Assembly (NCBI RefSeq): GCF_001680005.1
Contig: NC_033567.1
Span: 806,001-870,000, forward strand
Length of the DNA: 64,000 nucleotides
Direction: 5' to 3'
From: Plasmodium coatneyi
Lineage: Eukaryota; Apicomplexa; Aconoidasida; Haemosporida; Plasmodiidae
The position numbers and the translations under genes are program-made. Below are positions 12,333 through 22,825 of the stretch, in pieces. Within the stretch, counting starts at the first letter, position 1. Every line of letters starts with the position of its first letter. Under the pieces are notes generated by a model, which worked only from the letters and a program-made list of their open reading frames with translations, was not told the origin of the DNA and ran no database searches.

Positions 12333-13244
12333 ATGAGAAGTTTCACCAGAAGGGGTACCTTTTTTAAGTACTACGACAGGGGAAAACTCTCATTCAGAAG
12401 TAGCTATTTTACAGAGAAAAAACAATTTCTCTTTCACCTCCTTTTTATTTCTCTAAATTCCTATTTAGTAAAAAAATATTTATTTTCCAATACGTCGACC
12501 GTTTTTCATTTGGAGGGGAAAGGGGCAGACGCCTACTTGGAAAAAAAGTACAAATCCGACAAACCCTACATTAAAACGGACAGGTACCACAAGAGGGGAA
12601 AAACAAACCAAAGCATAACTGCACACCTGTGTGCGGCTTCATACACATACGCGCATGTGCACTCACGGCAAACGTAATCCCTTTCTTTAACGAAGCGGAA
12701 TTCTCTATAAGGACCTCATCGACGGAGAAGGGGACCCCATTGAAGAGGGCGATATCGTGTATATTCACTACCAGGGAAAAACGACGAACGATTTTCGCAT
12801 AATTCACTCAACCTTTAATAGCATAATTCCACCCAAGATCAAAGCTGGGCAATACGATAAAAAGCACATACGGGCCATCTACGAGATTGTCATTGGCATG
12901 AAGAAGCACACAAGACGGCAGTGCATCGTTCCCCCACATTTGGCGTACCCCAATCATTTTCCTAGCCAGGTAATGCCAACAACCTGGCAAAAAAAAAAAT
13001 AAAATAAAAAATAATAAATTGGAATATAAAAATATAGTGCCTATTTGTCTTCACTGCGTAATTCTCCCCCTGCGCCATCAAAAACCCAATTTTGTAATTT
13101 CCCTTTTTCCCCTCTTAATAGCCGCTCCTTTACGAAATCGACGTTGTAAAAGTTATAAAAAAAAATTCTCAGGGAAAGACATTTATCGAAAATTTTGAGA
13201 AAAAAATTGACCAAATAAAGTCCTTCATATCGTCTTATTTTTAA
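12333..13244 (+). CDS. divergent FKBP-type peptidyl-prolyl isomerase-like protein (3 exons)
   Basis: The FKBP domain is split over exons that I reconstructed as 12333-12583, 12696-12969 and 13122-13244. The splice sites are GTACCA..ACGAAG and GTAATG..TTAATAG, and all phases agree, giving about 215 residues. The N-terminus is basic with an internal hydrophobic stretch (FLFHLLFISL, about residues 33-50), so it may be routed to the secretory pathway or apicoplast. The FKBP fold begins at SGILYKDL (about 84) and runs through VYIHYQGK, IVPPHLAY and LLYEIDVVKVIKK to the end. Compared with FKBP12, the Asp after the conserved Phe is Arg (DFR), and the pocket-floor Trp appears to be Ile (IRAIYE). The late Tyr is kept. 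Isomerase activity and FK506 binding are therefore doubtful. The exon structure is my inference; the domain call is firm. Confidence 0.8.
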
Positions 13245-13577
13245 TTTTGTTTTCCCAGTAATGTGAACTGCTTCATTTCGCACGTTGCCGATGCACCCCT
13301 TCTTTTTGAAATTCCGTTTGGCCGTTGTATTCAAATGGGTACCTTCCTATTGTCCCTCCGTCAAACACATTTATTCGTTTTTTTTTAAAACTTGTTTGAA
13401 CCAAACGGCTATTTCAGCAATGCGCTAATTAATGACTGGCACGCGTTTCCCCTAAACCATTTTATAATTTCACAATTTTACAATTTTATATAACAAAAAA
13501 AAAGGAACAAATGAGGAGATACAAAAAAAAAAAAAAAAAATAGACATGCACTTCCCCCTTTTTTAAATGGATATATT
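13245..13577. other. convergent intergenic region, FKBP / helicase 3' ends
   Basis: A short 3'-3' spacer with an A18 run (13523-13540) and AT-rich sequence. I see no gene. It presumably holds the 3' UTRs of both flanking genes. Confidence 0.6.
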
Positions 13578-15956
13578 TCACGAAAGGTCCTCATTCAGCT
13601 CATCCATTATGCACGATGTGATGTAGTTAAAATTTTCTTTTCCGCGATCTGTGTCTGGCGTTGTCCCATTTTGCTCACTCTGCTCAGCTTGTTCCGATTG
13701 ATCCGTGTTCGTGGCCTCGGTGTGGGTACCCCCGTTTAGTGCCAATTTGGAAAAACGCACCCGAATGTTCGTCAACCAATTTGTTACAATATTGACATTC
13801 CTTTCGTCTTCCAACAGAATGGAATAACCGATGTTGTTCCGCCTTCCAACCCTACCGCTCAGGTGGATATACTCATTTACATTTTTGGGCCTACTGCACA
13901 ACAAAACGAATTCTAAGTTATTAATGTGGAAACCTCGAATGCTATCAAAGGAGCTTATAATAACGGGGTACTTATTTATATATTCTTTCCTTGTCTCTTC
14001 CTCTTCCTCATTTTGTAGAACTGTCTCCTTTAAATCTTTTATGTGTGCATACTGTTGGCACATTCTGTCCAGGTGGTTGTTATTTCCCGTGAGCGATATT
14101 TGCAATTCCTCATGTAGAAGCACAGAAAAAATGTTCCTTTCGGATAGGTACCTCTTTATATTCAGTAGGGAGAATCCATTTTTAACTAGAATTAGCACTT
14201 TTCTATTTTTAAAATGTTTTACGATTTTGTATGCCTCTTCCATTTTGCTGCTGTAGAGTTGGTCGTTCACTACGCTGTAAAGGTGGCGTATGCTGTTCGG
14301 GAGCCTCACTTTTATTACGTACTTTTGCAGGGACGTATCCTCACCATTCGGGGAGAATAGGCATTCCCGTTCATCCTCATCGGCGTAATCATCAACGTGG
14401 GTGTCTTCCTTTTCTTGGTAAGACGTGGTCACGCATTTTTCACCCCCAGGGGTATCCCCTCGCGTTTGGTTTGTATCACTCGTTGGAGGTTCATCAGAGG
14501 AGTCACCCCAGGAAGGACTATCCAGATGTATCGCATCCACAGTGTTACCATCTCCACCACTGGAACCTTCATTCGAAGAGCTGTTGCTCTCCCGCAGTAG
14601 ATAAATTTTCTTCTTGGCGTTATTTCTGTTCAAGCTCAAAAGCTTGAATATTCTCCTGTGCAGTTCCCTATTTAGGGTACTAGAACAGCCCACAAAAACG
14701 AGGTTCTTCTTATTCATATACATAATCGTTTCTAGGATAAAATAGGCCGTTTTTTTCTTTGTACTATTTTTCGTTCCCCGTGATTTTCTCGTTTTTAAGG
14801 CAGGAAACATCCTATCTATTTCGTCGAAGAATACATACTTTATGCTTTGCAAAAAGGCCTTCAAGTTCTCCTTAGATAAGCTTAAAAGGAAGTTTTTAAA
14901 ACAGATAGGCGTGCCTATCAGGAAAAGGTTGTCCCTTAAGTTGGTAGCCCTTTTGGATAAGTCATTTGTGTTGCCACATTTGGGTAATGTGGGGACTCCC
15001 CCTATGTCTGCACTTCTTCCTTTCGCTTCTTCATCGTTTGATGAGCTCGCAGCTGAAGCACACTTCGACGGATTATTATCCTCTTTTCCATCCTTATCGA
15101 TGAAGAGCCGAATTGCCCCGTCGTCCTTGCCACTCATCAGAGACAGAATATTCTGCGAAATTTGAACACAAAGTTCCTTAGACGGGCACAAGATAAGAAT
15201 TTTTTCTCCTTTTTTTAAAACATTCTTGGCCCTTTGCTCCATCAACAAATCTGTGTCCTCCCGGATGTCACATATTTGAGCATACTTTTCACTAAACGGG
15301 GTGTACTTGAGTTTATTCCTGTGCACCTTGTTCCTCTTCTCATTTAGAAGAAGCATTCTCCTGTAGCTATTTAGGTATTCATCACTGCTCAAATACTTTT
15401 CCCTTTCTATATCTTCCTCGAACACGAATTCTGATTTATAATAGAACTTCAAAATGAGGTAAAGTAGGCAGATGGTTGTTTTTCCGCTGGACGTTTTGGC
15501 ATGTACTAGAATGTTATTGTTCCGTTCTAGCAGATAGATGACATTCTTTTGGAGGTTACTCAGGTGCTCTATTTCCTGGACGTTGCTATCACTTTGTAAA
15601 ATGTTTCCTGTATATCTTATTCTGTTTTCGTCTCTGTTTACTCCCCTCTGGATTAACACAATGTTCTTCCTTCTGTCACTGTCCTTTGAATGCTGTTTTT
15701 TTACCCGCGATATATTATCAGCACTTCTTTTGTTGCCACTCTTTAGCACAAATTTTGTTCTCCTTGGGGCAGTTGCCCTTCTAATGAAGTTCCAATTAGA
15801 GTGGCCCTTCCCCCCAGTTATCCATTTTGTTGCAACTAATGTATTGAGGAAAACGAAAAAAAGTAGGTACCTCCCCGGGGGGCTCGTTCTAACACGGTTC
15901 GAATTGGATAAAACGCTTTTTAACAACAAAAAAAATGCAGTTAGGTAATTTTCCAT
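13578..15956 (-). CDS. divergent DEAD-box RNA helicase, putative, organellar
   Basis: ATP-dependent RNA helicase of superfamily 2, 792 residues. In order: a Q-like region (Gln146), motif I AKTSSGKT at about 153-160, motif Ia LCPSKELC near 254, motif II DEID near 377, a motif III-like CSST near 422, a motif V-like IRGFHINNLEFV near 670, and motif VI HLSGRVGR near 695. Several are off consensus: Gly to Ser in motif I, SAT changed to SST, the Asp of RGxD changed to His, and the first Arg of motif VI changed to Leu. The lysine of motif I, the acidic pair of motif II and the last two arginines are kept. The N-terminus has two hydrophobic stretches (about 5-17 and 30-43) followed by a basic region, so organelle targeting is likely. 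Acidic or Ser/Asn-rich inserts lie near 290-345 and 450-520. The partner RNA is unknown. Confidence 0.82.
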   Translation of the reverse strand: MENYLTAFFLLLKSVLSNSNRVRTSPPGRYLLFFVFLNTLVATKWITGGKGHSNWNFIRRATAPRRTKFVLKSGNKRSADNISRVKKQHSKDSDRRKNIVLIQRGVNRDENRIRYTGNILQSDSNVQEIEHLSNLQKNVIYLLERNNNILVHAKTSSGKTTICLLYLILKFYYKSEFVFEEDIEREKYLSSDEYLNSYRRMLLLNEKRNKVHRNKLKYTPFSEKYAQICDIREDTDLLMEQRAKNVLKKGEKILILCPSKELCVQISQNILSLMSGKDDGAIRLFIDKDGKEDNNPSKCASAASSSNDEEAKGRSADIGGVPTLPKCGNTNDLSKRATNLRDNLFLIGTPICFKNFLLSLSKENLKAFLQSIKYVFFDEIDRMFPALKTRKSRGTKNSTKKKTAYFILETIMYMNKKNLVFVGCSSTLNRELHRRIFKLLSLNRNNAKKKIYLLRESNSSSNEGSSGGDGNTVDAIHLDSPSWGDSSDEPPTSDTNQTRGDTPGGEKCVTTSYQEKEDTHVDDYADEDERECLFSPNGEDTSLQKYVIKVRLPNSIRHLYSVVNDQLYSSKMEEAYKIVKHFKNRKVLILVKNGFSLLNIKRYLSERNIFSVLLHEELQISLTGNNNHLDRMCQQYAHIKDLKETVLQNEEEEETRKEYINKYPVIISSFDSIRGFHINNLEFVLLCSRPKNVNEYIHLSGRVGRRNNIGYSILLEDERNVNIVTNWLTNIRVRFSKLALNGGTHTEATNTDQSEQAEQSEQNGTTPDTDRGKENFNYITSCIMDELNEDLS

Positions 15957-16960
15957 AAAAATTCATGTTTGTTAAGGATGGTTACATGGCGGCAGCTGGG
16001 CATTCACTCACATGTACATATATACGAATACGCACATATATGTTCGTACGCATCCATTTTGTGCTTCACGTCTGCGCTGACACGGCAAAAGAGGTTAGTT
16101 AACAGGGGGGAAGTAATTGCAACTGAATTTACTCTTTTTTCCCGCAATTACCACGAGAATGCCGCTATTCCGACTTCTACACACGAATGTTCGTAAAACG
16201 ACGTATAATACGCTCACATATACATGCGGGATGAGATATACTTATTTGCACATGCACCTTGGCAAATTGCGTCCTTGTGCGCGCTGCGGTTCCAAACGGT
16301 CGCTCACACCGATGAGCTGTTTCAAAAAGGTGGGGCACGAAAAAATGCATTCACACGAATTGTGGGGTCACGTACAAATAGCAAAAAAAATGCCTGCACC
16401 ACTGTACATATACGTGAAGAGGTATATTACGCATATTCATATACCCAAGTGCATGCATAATTGGCTAAATGTGTCGCGTAAAATATTGCCGATCAACCAT
16501 CATATATTTTTACGCATCCCTTGCGCATGTGGCGCGGTCTTCAGAAAAATTCCAAAAGTGCCAATCCTCGAAGATGCACTAACGACCATTCTACATTTCT
16601 TTCGCATGGTCGCCTTCTGTGAATCTCGTTTTCTATTTATTCAGCTTAAAGAGAAAGTAAATTTGCTTTAGTTTCACTTGTGTACTACAGCTTTTTACCC
16701 CGCTGGGTTGCCTTGCGGCCCCTAACTAGTTCTTCATTACACACGCCTAAAATTAAAAGAAACACGGCTGGCCTAACGCCCGTTAACACTATTATACCGT
16801 TCAGCTGTGTGAAAATCCGTGCCGCGTTTAGGTTTTCCTCCACGTTGATCACTAAAATGAATCATTAAAGGGATGCACCTTGGGGAAGTGCTCACTGTGG
16901 AAATCGCCACTAGTAACGGTGAATTTGCTATTTATAGCGAACCCTGTTTCACTTCCACGG
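15957..16960. other. intergenic region between channel and helicase genes
   Basis: About 1 kb upstream of the helicase and downstream of the channel coding region. It contains alternating CATAT/ACGTAT-rich sequence and a TGCATGCA octamer at 16450. A 184-codon frame on + (16117-16671) starts with TTG and has no recognisable features, so I do not call it. Confidence 0.5.
16450..16457. promoter_or_regulatory. TGCATGCA palindrome, possible ApiAP2 site
   Basis: A perfect octamer in the 5' intergenic region of the helicase. TGCATGCA-type motifs are known targets of some Plasmodium ApiAP2 factors. Use here is inference. Confidence 0.25.
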
Positions 16961-19900
16961 CTATTCGTCCAAGTTCACCTGCTGCGCGTACTGCTGGAGC
17001 GAGGACATCCTGTTCTTATCCTCCACAATCATTTCTTCGCTCATACTTATTTGGTTGTTTATTTTGTCTAGGTAGGTCTTCGATGAACTTAAAAGCTTAC
17101 TGCGGAACTTCCACTTCAACTCTATTTTGCGCAAATCCAGCTGCAGCTCTTGCACCCGTTCCTTTAAACCATTACACTCCTTCTGCAACGTTTTGGATAT
17201 GTCTTCCTTACTGCTTATCTGGTCTTTAACATTTTCAAAATAATGCAGTATGCTGTTAGTTTCGTTTGCTGCAAATTCTTTTATGTCTTCATTTAAGTAC
17301 TTCCACTGCTCGTTGCTCAGATGAGTTAACGTAAAAGAGGAATAATCTTCGCCTTTCTGGCTAGCTATTTTTTTTTTTTTTTTTTTTTTTTCCTTTTTTT
17401 TTTAGTAAAATTAAATAGCTAGCCATAACGGGAGCCAAAAAGGAATACATTAAAAGAAAGCGTATAAACACCAAATGAGGCAACAGGAAAAATAAAAAAT
17501 AGAATACATTACATTTCAAATAAACATCAATGTTAACGAGACCCAACAAAATTAAAATGGAGTATATCGGCTGCTGACTCGTTGACAAGTCGTTGAAACC
17601 GTCTATCCCGTAAAAGAAGTAGTGGAAAAGAAAAAAATTCAGGTACACAAGTAGCAGCATAAAACCGCACTTCAAAATCTGCCCTCTGTTAACATATAAG
17701 GCTTCGTACAACTTCTCACGCTTGACATAATTTGACGAAAAAATGAATATATTTATTATGACTAAAAAAAGGAACGAGAAAAAGATATTCAAAAATTTAG
17801 AGAAAAAGGAAAACAATTTTATGTATTCATTAAAATAGCTCCCCGAGTTATCTGCATCATACTCTAACTTGTTGATGTATATGTACACAGTAAGCCACAG
17901 AGCTACTATGGAAAAGGATGATAGCTGAATTAGTAAATTTAAAACATTCGATTCGAAGAGGTACGTCAGATAAACTTTGAATTTGAGCCATGCGCCGATT
18001 TGGTGTGTCTTCCTATTCGGGGGGGTGTTCATGTGCCCTTGGCCGAAACGGTAGTTAAGTGCGCCTTGTGGCATATTAACCGTATCGTAGTATCCGTAAT
18101 TCGCTCCCCCCACAGCAGGGTAATTAGCATATGTGTTCCAGTTGTACGCCCCCGCATAATCGGCGACGTTGTATCCCCAAGGAGAGTAACTCCCATACAT
18201 GTAACCATTTGCATAATCAGCAGTCGCTAAATGTCCACCTGGTTGATCATTGAACTGGCCCTCCTGCCAGACACCCATCTTCGCGTTGGCCCTGCCATGC
18301 CCCACAATGACCGCAGCACATGCGTTGTAAAAGTAGGAAAAATTCTTGAACAGATACAAGTACATGCTTATAAAGGAGCAAAACAGAATGGTCACAAAGA
18401 GTATATTAATTATTACCCCTCTGAAATGAAAAATACTGAAGGAATTAAAAAATAAGTGATCGAAATATATTTTTTTGGATATATATCCACTAGGATTGAA
18501 GACGAAATGTAAATTCACCAAAATGTTATGGTAGTCATTCTTGTCAAACAGAATAAAAGATATTTCCACTTTTTCAGTTGCATCATTAATTAGTAATGCT
18601 ATTTCGTTTAACCCTCTCTGCAAATCTTGCGATTCGTTCTTTATGTCTGTATAGCAGTTTTGTCTCTTGTAGTTGCATATGAGACTACTGCTGGATGATT
18701 GTATTGCCTCCCTTGAAATAATGTTTACTCTTATCCGTTCATGCTTCACACTAAATATGTCTTTCCATAGGAAGATATTACTGTATGGATTGACACCTCC
18801 CTCAATGGCGTTTGGACCGTTGTCAAGAAATGAAACGAAACAAGTTTTTAACCACAGAATTAGGTCTGTCTTATTCTCTACCTTTTGGAAGTTAAACGTT
18901 TCCCTAATATTTACATTCACATTTTTTTTTAAATAATGAAATGTCATATTTGAGAAGTGTCCATTAGATGGGTGGTAGCCGATATTTTCTATCTGATAAT
19001 GCAACAGTTTTTCACTTTCTATCCTCTTTTTGTAGTCATTAATAAGAAACAGCATGATGAATATGAGTAAGGAGGTGTACACAGAAAGGGAAACCACAAC
19101 TCCGTCATTCCTCTTTTTATTCGTAGTGTACTCCTTCGAAATGCGTTTTTTTTCCTTATTAGAGAAGGGCAAGACGGTGCTGTTTTTTAGGTTTAGAAAT
19201 AGGTCTAGCATTTTTTCTATAGTAAAAAAGGCCCTTTCTTTTGTGCTCCTCTTCTTTTGGGTGAACTCTTCTTTATCCTTACTGAGCCCTTTCGTTATAC
19301 TCATCACGTCATTGTAATTTAACCTCTTATTGGTGTCATAATTGCCTGGGTCTACCTCATATTCGTTCGATTCATGCAGCGAGTATGTGCTGCTCTCATC
19401 ACTGCTTAAGTTTTGTTTGTCACGTTCTTTCTCACCATCGCCTAGTTGCTCAATTGAGTCGAGTGTGTCCTCTGCGTCGTGGTCCCCCTCATCTTCTACC
19501 TCCGAATATGCGGTTATTTCTAATGTGCTGTTGTCATTTAGGGTTGCTCTATTTGAGTTTCCCTTCTGTGCATTATTTTTTTTGAGGGGAATGCCACACG
19601 TTTCTGCAGTGTCTAAATGACCACTTCTGCTTTGCGGGTCCCCCTTGTTTCTAGTTCTACACTTTGATAATTTACGACCATACAGATGCATAAACGAGTT
19701 GTACACTTTTTTGTTCCTTTTGATGAAGGACTTAATTGCCAGAAAAAAGATAAAAGCGAAACTCACCGTAACGATAAAAAAGTGAGTAGGAATGGAATAC
19801 AAATAGGACAAAATGTTCTCTTCATTAAGAATGGAGGAAATGTTTACTCCTTGAAAATTTGCAAATATAATACATACATTGAAAATGAATGTCTGGACAA

Positions 19901-21550
19901 TACTGGAGTTGATATTTTCTTCAATGTGAAAAAGGGTGTAACTGAAGAGGGAAAAAACTCCCAAGCATCCAAATATGATGCACAGGATGATAAAAAAAGG
20001 ACGTAAAAAATCCTTCCTTATGTTATTCTCTACATTTCTGTATTTTTTTATCAACAGGCCATATCGCTTTACGCACACGAAGAAGCACACCTCCAAAGTT
20101 ATGATGGTGTTCGAGACGAAAATATTCTTTACTAACTCTATGCGTGAGAGGATTATGCTCATGTCGTGCCAAAGTTCGATAATTCCATCTTCGCTGGTTT
20201 GGTAGCGTATGGAGTTTACTGTGTACTTGCCATTTTCATACCCCACGAGGAGTTTGGGGAGCTGGGTCCGGGACAGGAGGTAGAGACCGAGGGTTATGAG
20301 ATTCGTCGAGAAGCAAGCTGAGGGAGGAAGGAGAAAAAAAATGGAAACACTACCTAGATTGCCAAGTGGAGCATAGCAGATTGACAACACGGAGGGAACG
20401 CCTAGCCGATGGAGTACCCCACCCATGCGTGCAAGGAAGGGATACACCAAATAGGTGTCCACTTACCAGTAAGGAGAAACGATGAGCAGTAGGACTTCAC
20501 ATACAGCCTGAAACCAACCATGCTAAATTTCCGAAGATGCGTAATAACATACAAAATGAATATCGCCATAAAGACAGACAAAGCAACAATAAAATAGACA
20601 TCGAACCGATTATACGAAGCGGACTGCGTTACAACCTCTTTGTAGGTATTCCCATTTGGCAAAAAGGAAAACTTTAAAACGTTGTAGGAAAGTACATTCA
20701 GTAACGGATTGAACAGTAAAAAATCGATCGCAACAGAGGCTATGTTATAATTAGTTAATATAAGAGCTGGTATAAAATAAGGATAATCAGTCGAATAGGG
20801 AGTACCCTGAGAGAGATGCTCTTCAATTTTTCTAAAATCTTTTTCACATATGATTTGATATAATCCTCCAATTTTTTTATAGGACTTATCCTGAGAAAAT
20901 AAATAACTCCACTTTGTGTCAAAATAGGAAGAATTAACATCTCGAGAATCTTCCACCTGCTGCGAAAATGAACTGTCAGGGTAAACTCCAAATAATTTCC
21001 TGTACATATAAATATTTTCCATCATAGAATTATCCTTCTTGTATAACCTCATTGTTATTCTCCAGCATTTTCCAAATAGAACGTTACTATTTAGGAAGTT
21101 GTCTTGGGATACCCTATCCGTTAATGCATTTTTTACCCATGAGGAGAGATCAAATTTGGACCGCAAATTTTTAAATACTGTATAATCCTTCTTTCTCGGT
21201 TCGTAGGAGAAATCTGCATTCACTTTCCTTATCTCGTCACTTATGGCTTTGTAAAAATTTTCAGAGTATGTCGTGGACTCGTTTATGTTGTTATGAATGT
21301 GATTTTCCAAGTTTTTTATTTTTACCAAATCGTTGGATGTATAAATCAGGATAAGGAATAGGATAATTAAAACGATTTCTATACTTATCTTTATTAATTT
21401 CTTTTGGCTTTCTATTTTTTCGGACAGTAGCAGCAGCTCCGTCGACTTGTTGTCCTTTTCCTCCTCTGCATATTTAAACAGGACCTTGGAGTATACTTTT
21501 AAAAATTTCAGGTTGCCTTCGTTGAAAACTTCTTTTCCCTTCTGTTCCAT
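16961..21550 (-). CDS. tandem polycystin (TRPP)-like cation channel protein, with frameshift at poly-A
   Basis: Multi-pass membrane protein with two polycystin-like units. Exon 1 is 21550-20467; an inferred intron (20466-20318, GTAAGT..CCTCAG) joins it in phase to exon 2, giving ...LLT-A-CFSTNLITLG. Unit 1: TM near 47-69, an extracellular polycystin-type domain at about 70-310 that ends in a segment like the family signature (VAIDFLLFNPLLNVL), then TMs near 314-341, 355-378, 420-440, 460-487 and 527-557. An acidic linker follows. Unit 2: TM near 765-790, a second lumenal domain, a TM near 992-1020, a Tyr/Gly-rich loop (about 1030-1130), then several TMs up to about 1332. The frame stops at 17361 just after a run of 24 A on the coding strand. 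The next frame (17367 down to 16961) encodes a coiled coil with no usable ATG before about residue 110. A single-base shift in the A24 run joins it. I infer one gene of about 1480 residues; a real stop at 1346 is possible. The cation-channel role is inferred from topology. Confidence 0.72.
17359..17424. repeat. 12-nt inverted repeat flanking a T24 tract
   Basis: GGCTAGCTATTT at 17359-17370 is matched by its exact reverse complement at 17413-17424. Between them are T24 (17368-17391, overlapping the left arm) and T10 (17394-17403). It sits across the 3' end of the main channel ORF. It could form a hairpin in DNA or RNA. Confidence 0.7.
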
Positions 21551-22825
21551 TTTGGAGCTCGCATCGGGATATTTGCCTATTGGATACTTGGCCTACTATT
21601 TCATGTACCCTTCCAGCTGGTTCCATTTTATCATCCTTGAACGTGCGTATCCCCCGTTGGAATATCTACTTGGGGGAAGAGGAACCACTAGTAAACACTT
21701 GCACACTATTTTGGCGCCGCCTCACAGGAGGGCACTCCCTCAAGTAGGAAAAGTGTTACTACTTTTACAGCACCGCGAAAAACGCTATGTTGTGTAAATG
21801 CACTGTCCACTCAAGAGGAGTAGCATTCTTCATAAAAAGGAATAAATCAATTTAGCATTCATCCAGTGGTAACAACTGCGTCTCTACGTGTGGACAGGCA
21901 CATTGAGACAATTCACTGCTTTTTTTTTCTTTCTATTCGGACTGGTTTTCTATGGGGAAAAGTGTCTATCTTCCGTCATCAAATTGTGGCAACGTCTTAT
22001 ATTTTGGCAGCTGCTGCTCGGCTTGCCATCTGGAAGCGTTTAGGAGAAACTCCCATATCATGACGAGGAGAGAAGAAAAAAAAAAGCAACTTCACTGTTA
22101 CTACTATTTTGCTGCGTGCCATTGGCAGGCATCTAATATCGGGCTCTAAGCCTCTTTCTTATCTCCCCACTTTTGCAGCAACTTTAAGAGCATACGATGA
22201 GTCCAAAAAAGTCGGACTACTGAGTGCCAAAAAAGAATATCTTAAAATGCTCAGGCGAAACGTATTTCGAGGCAGAATTAACCGAGCTTCTTTCCCCTTT
22301 TATGTGTGCACATTTTTGCATTAAAAAAAAAAAAAAAATGCAGCCACTCTGCGTAAGGAACAATTTAAAAAAGCAGAATATGGCTTACGGTTTAACCCCC
22401 ATGGGGAAATACCCCCAAATGGAAGAGATTTGCATTTGGAAAATTTCGCCCCTTTTTAAGAGCAGAGCGCAACTTATGCCGCATGGGTATATGGCACAAC
22501 TTGGTCAACGTTTTCCAGTAAGAGGGAAAGAGGACGGAAAAAAAATAAAAAAAGCACACACGTGAGAATGGAAACAGAACTGCAACTGTGCAGGTGCAAA
22601 CACACGGGGGCAGACAAAAAAAAAAAAAAAAAAAAAAAAAACGCAGGACCCCAGCAGAAACGTTGAAAAGGCGCCTTCTCACAATTGCCACTGCCCTTTT
22701 GCAAAAAAAATGTGAACAATTCTTTTTTTCTTTTCCCACCCGTACAGGTGAATAATTCTCCTCCACGCACACGCTCCCATTTAGGAAGGTAAAAATGGAG
22801 ATACTGAATCTGATTGTAGCATTCA
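21551..22825. other. intergenic region between CLU and channel genes
   Basis: About 1.3 kb with an A26 run (22616-22641) and an A16 run near 22323. No gene is recognised. Frames of 113-145 codons on either strand are poly-Phe or poly-Lys rich because they read through the homopolymers. Confidence 0.5.

Noticed and set aside
16117..16671. 184-codon frame on + upstream of the helicase
   Set aside because: It starts at TTG, is His/Ile/Cys-rich in a random way and lies over a CATA-rich spacer. No domain or splice pattern.
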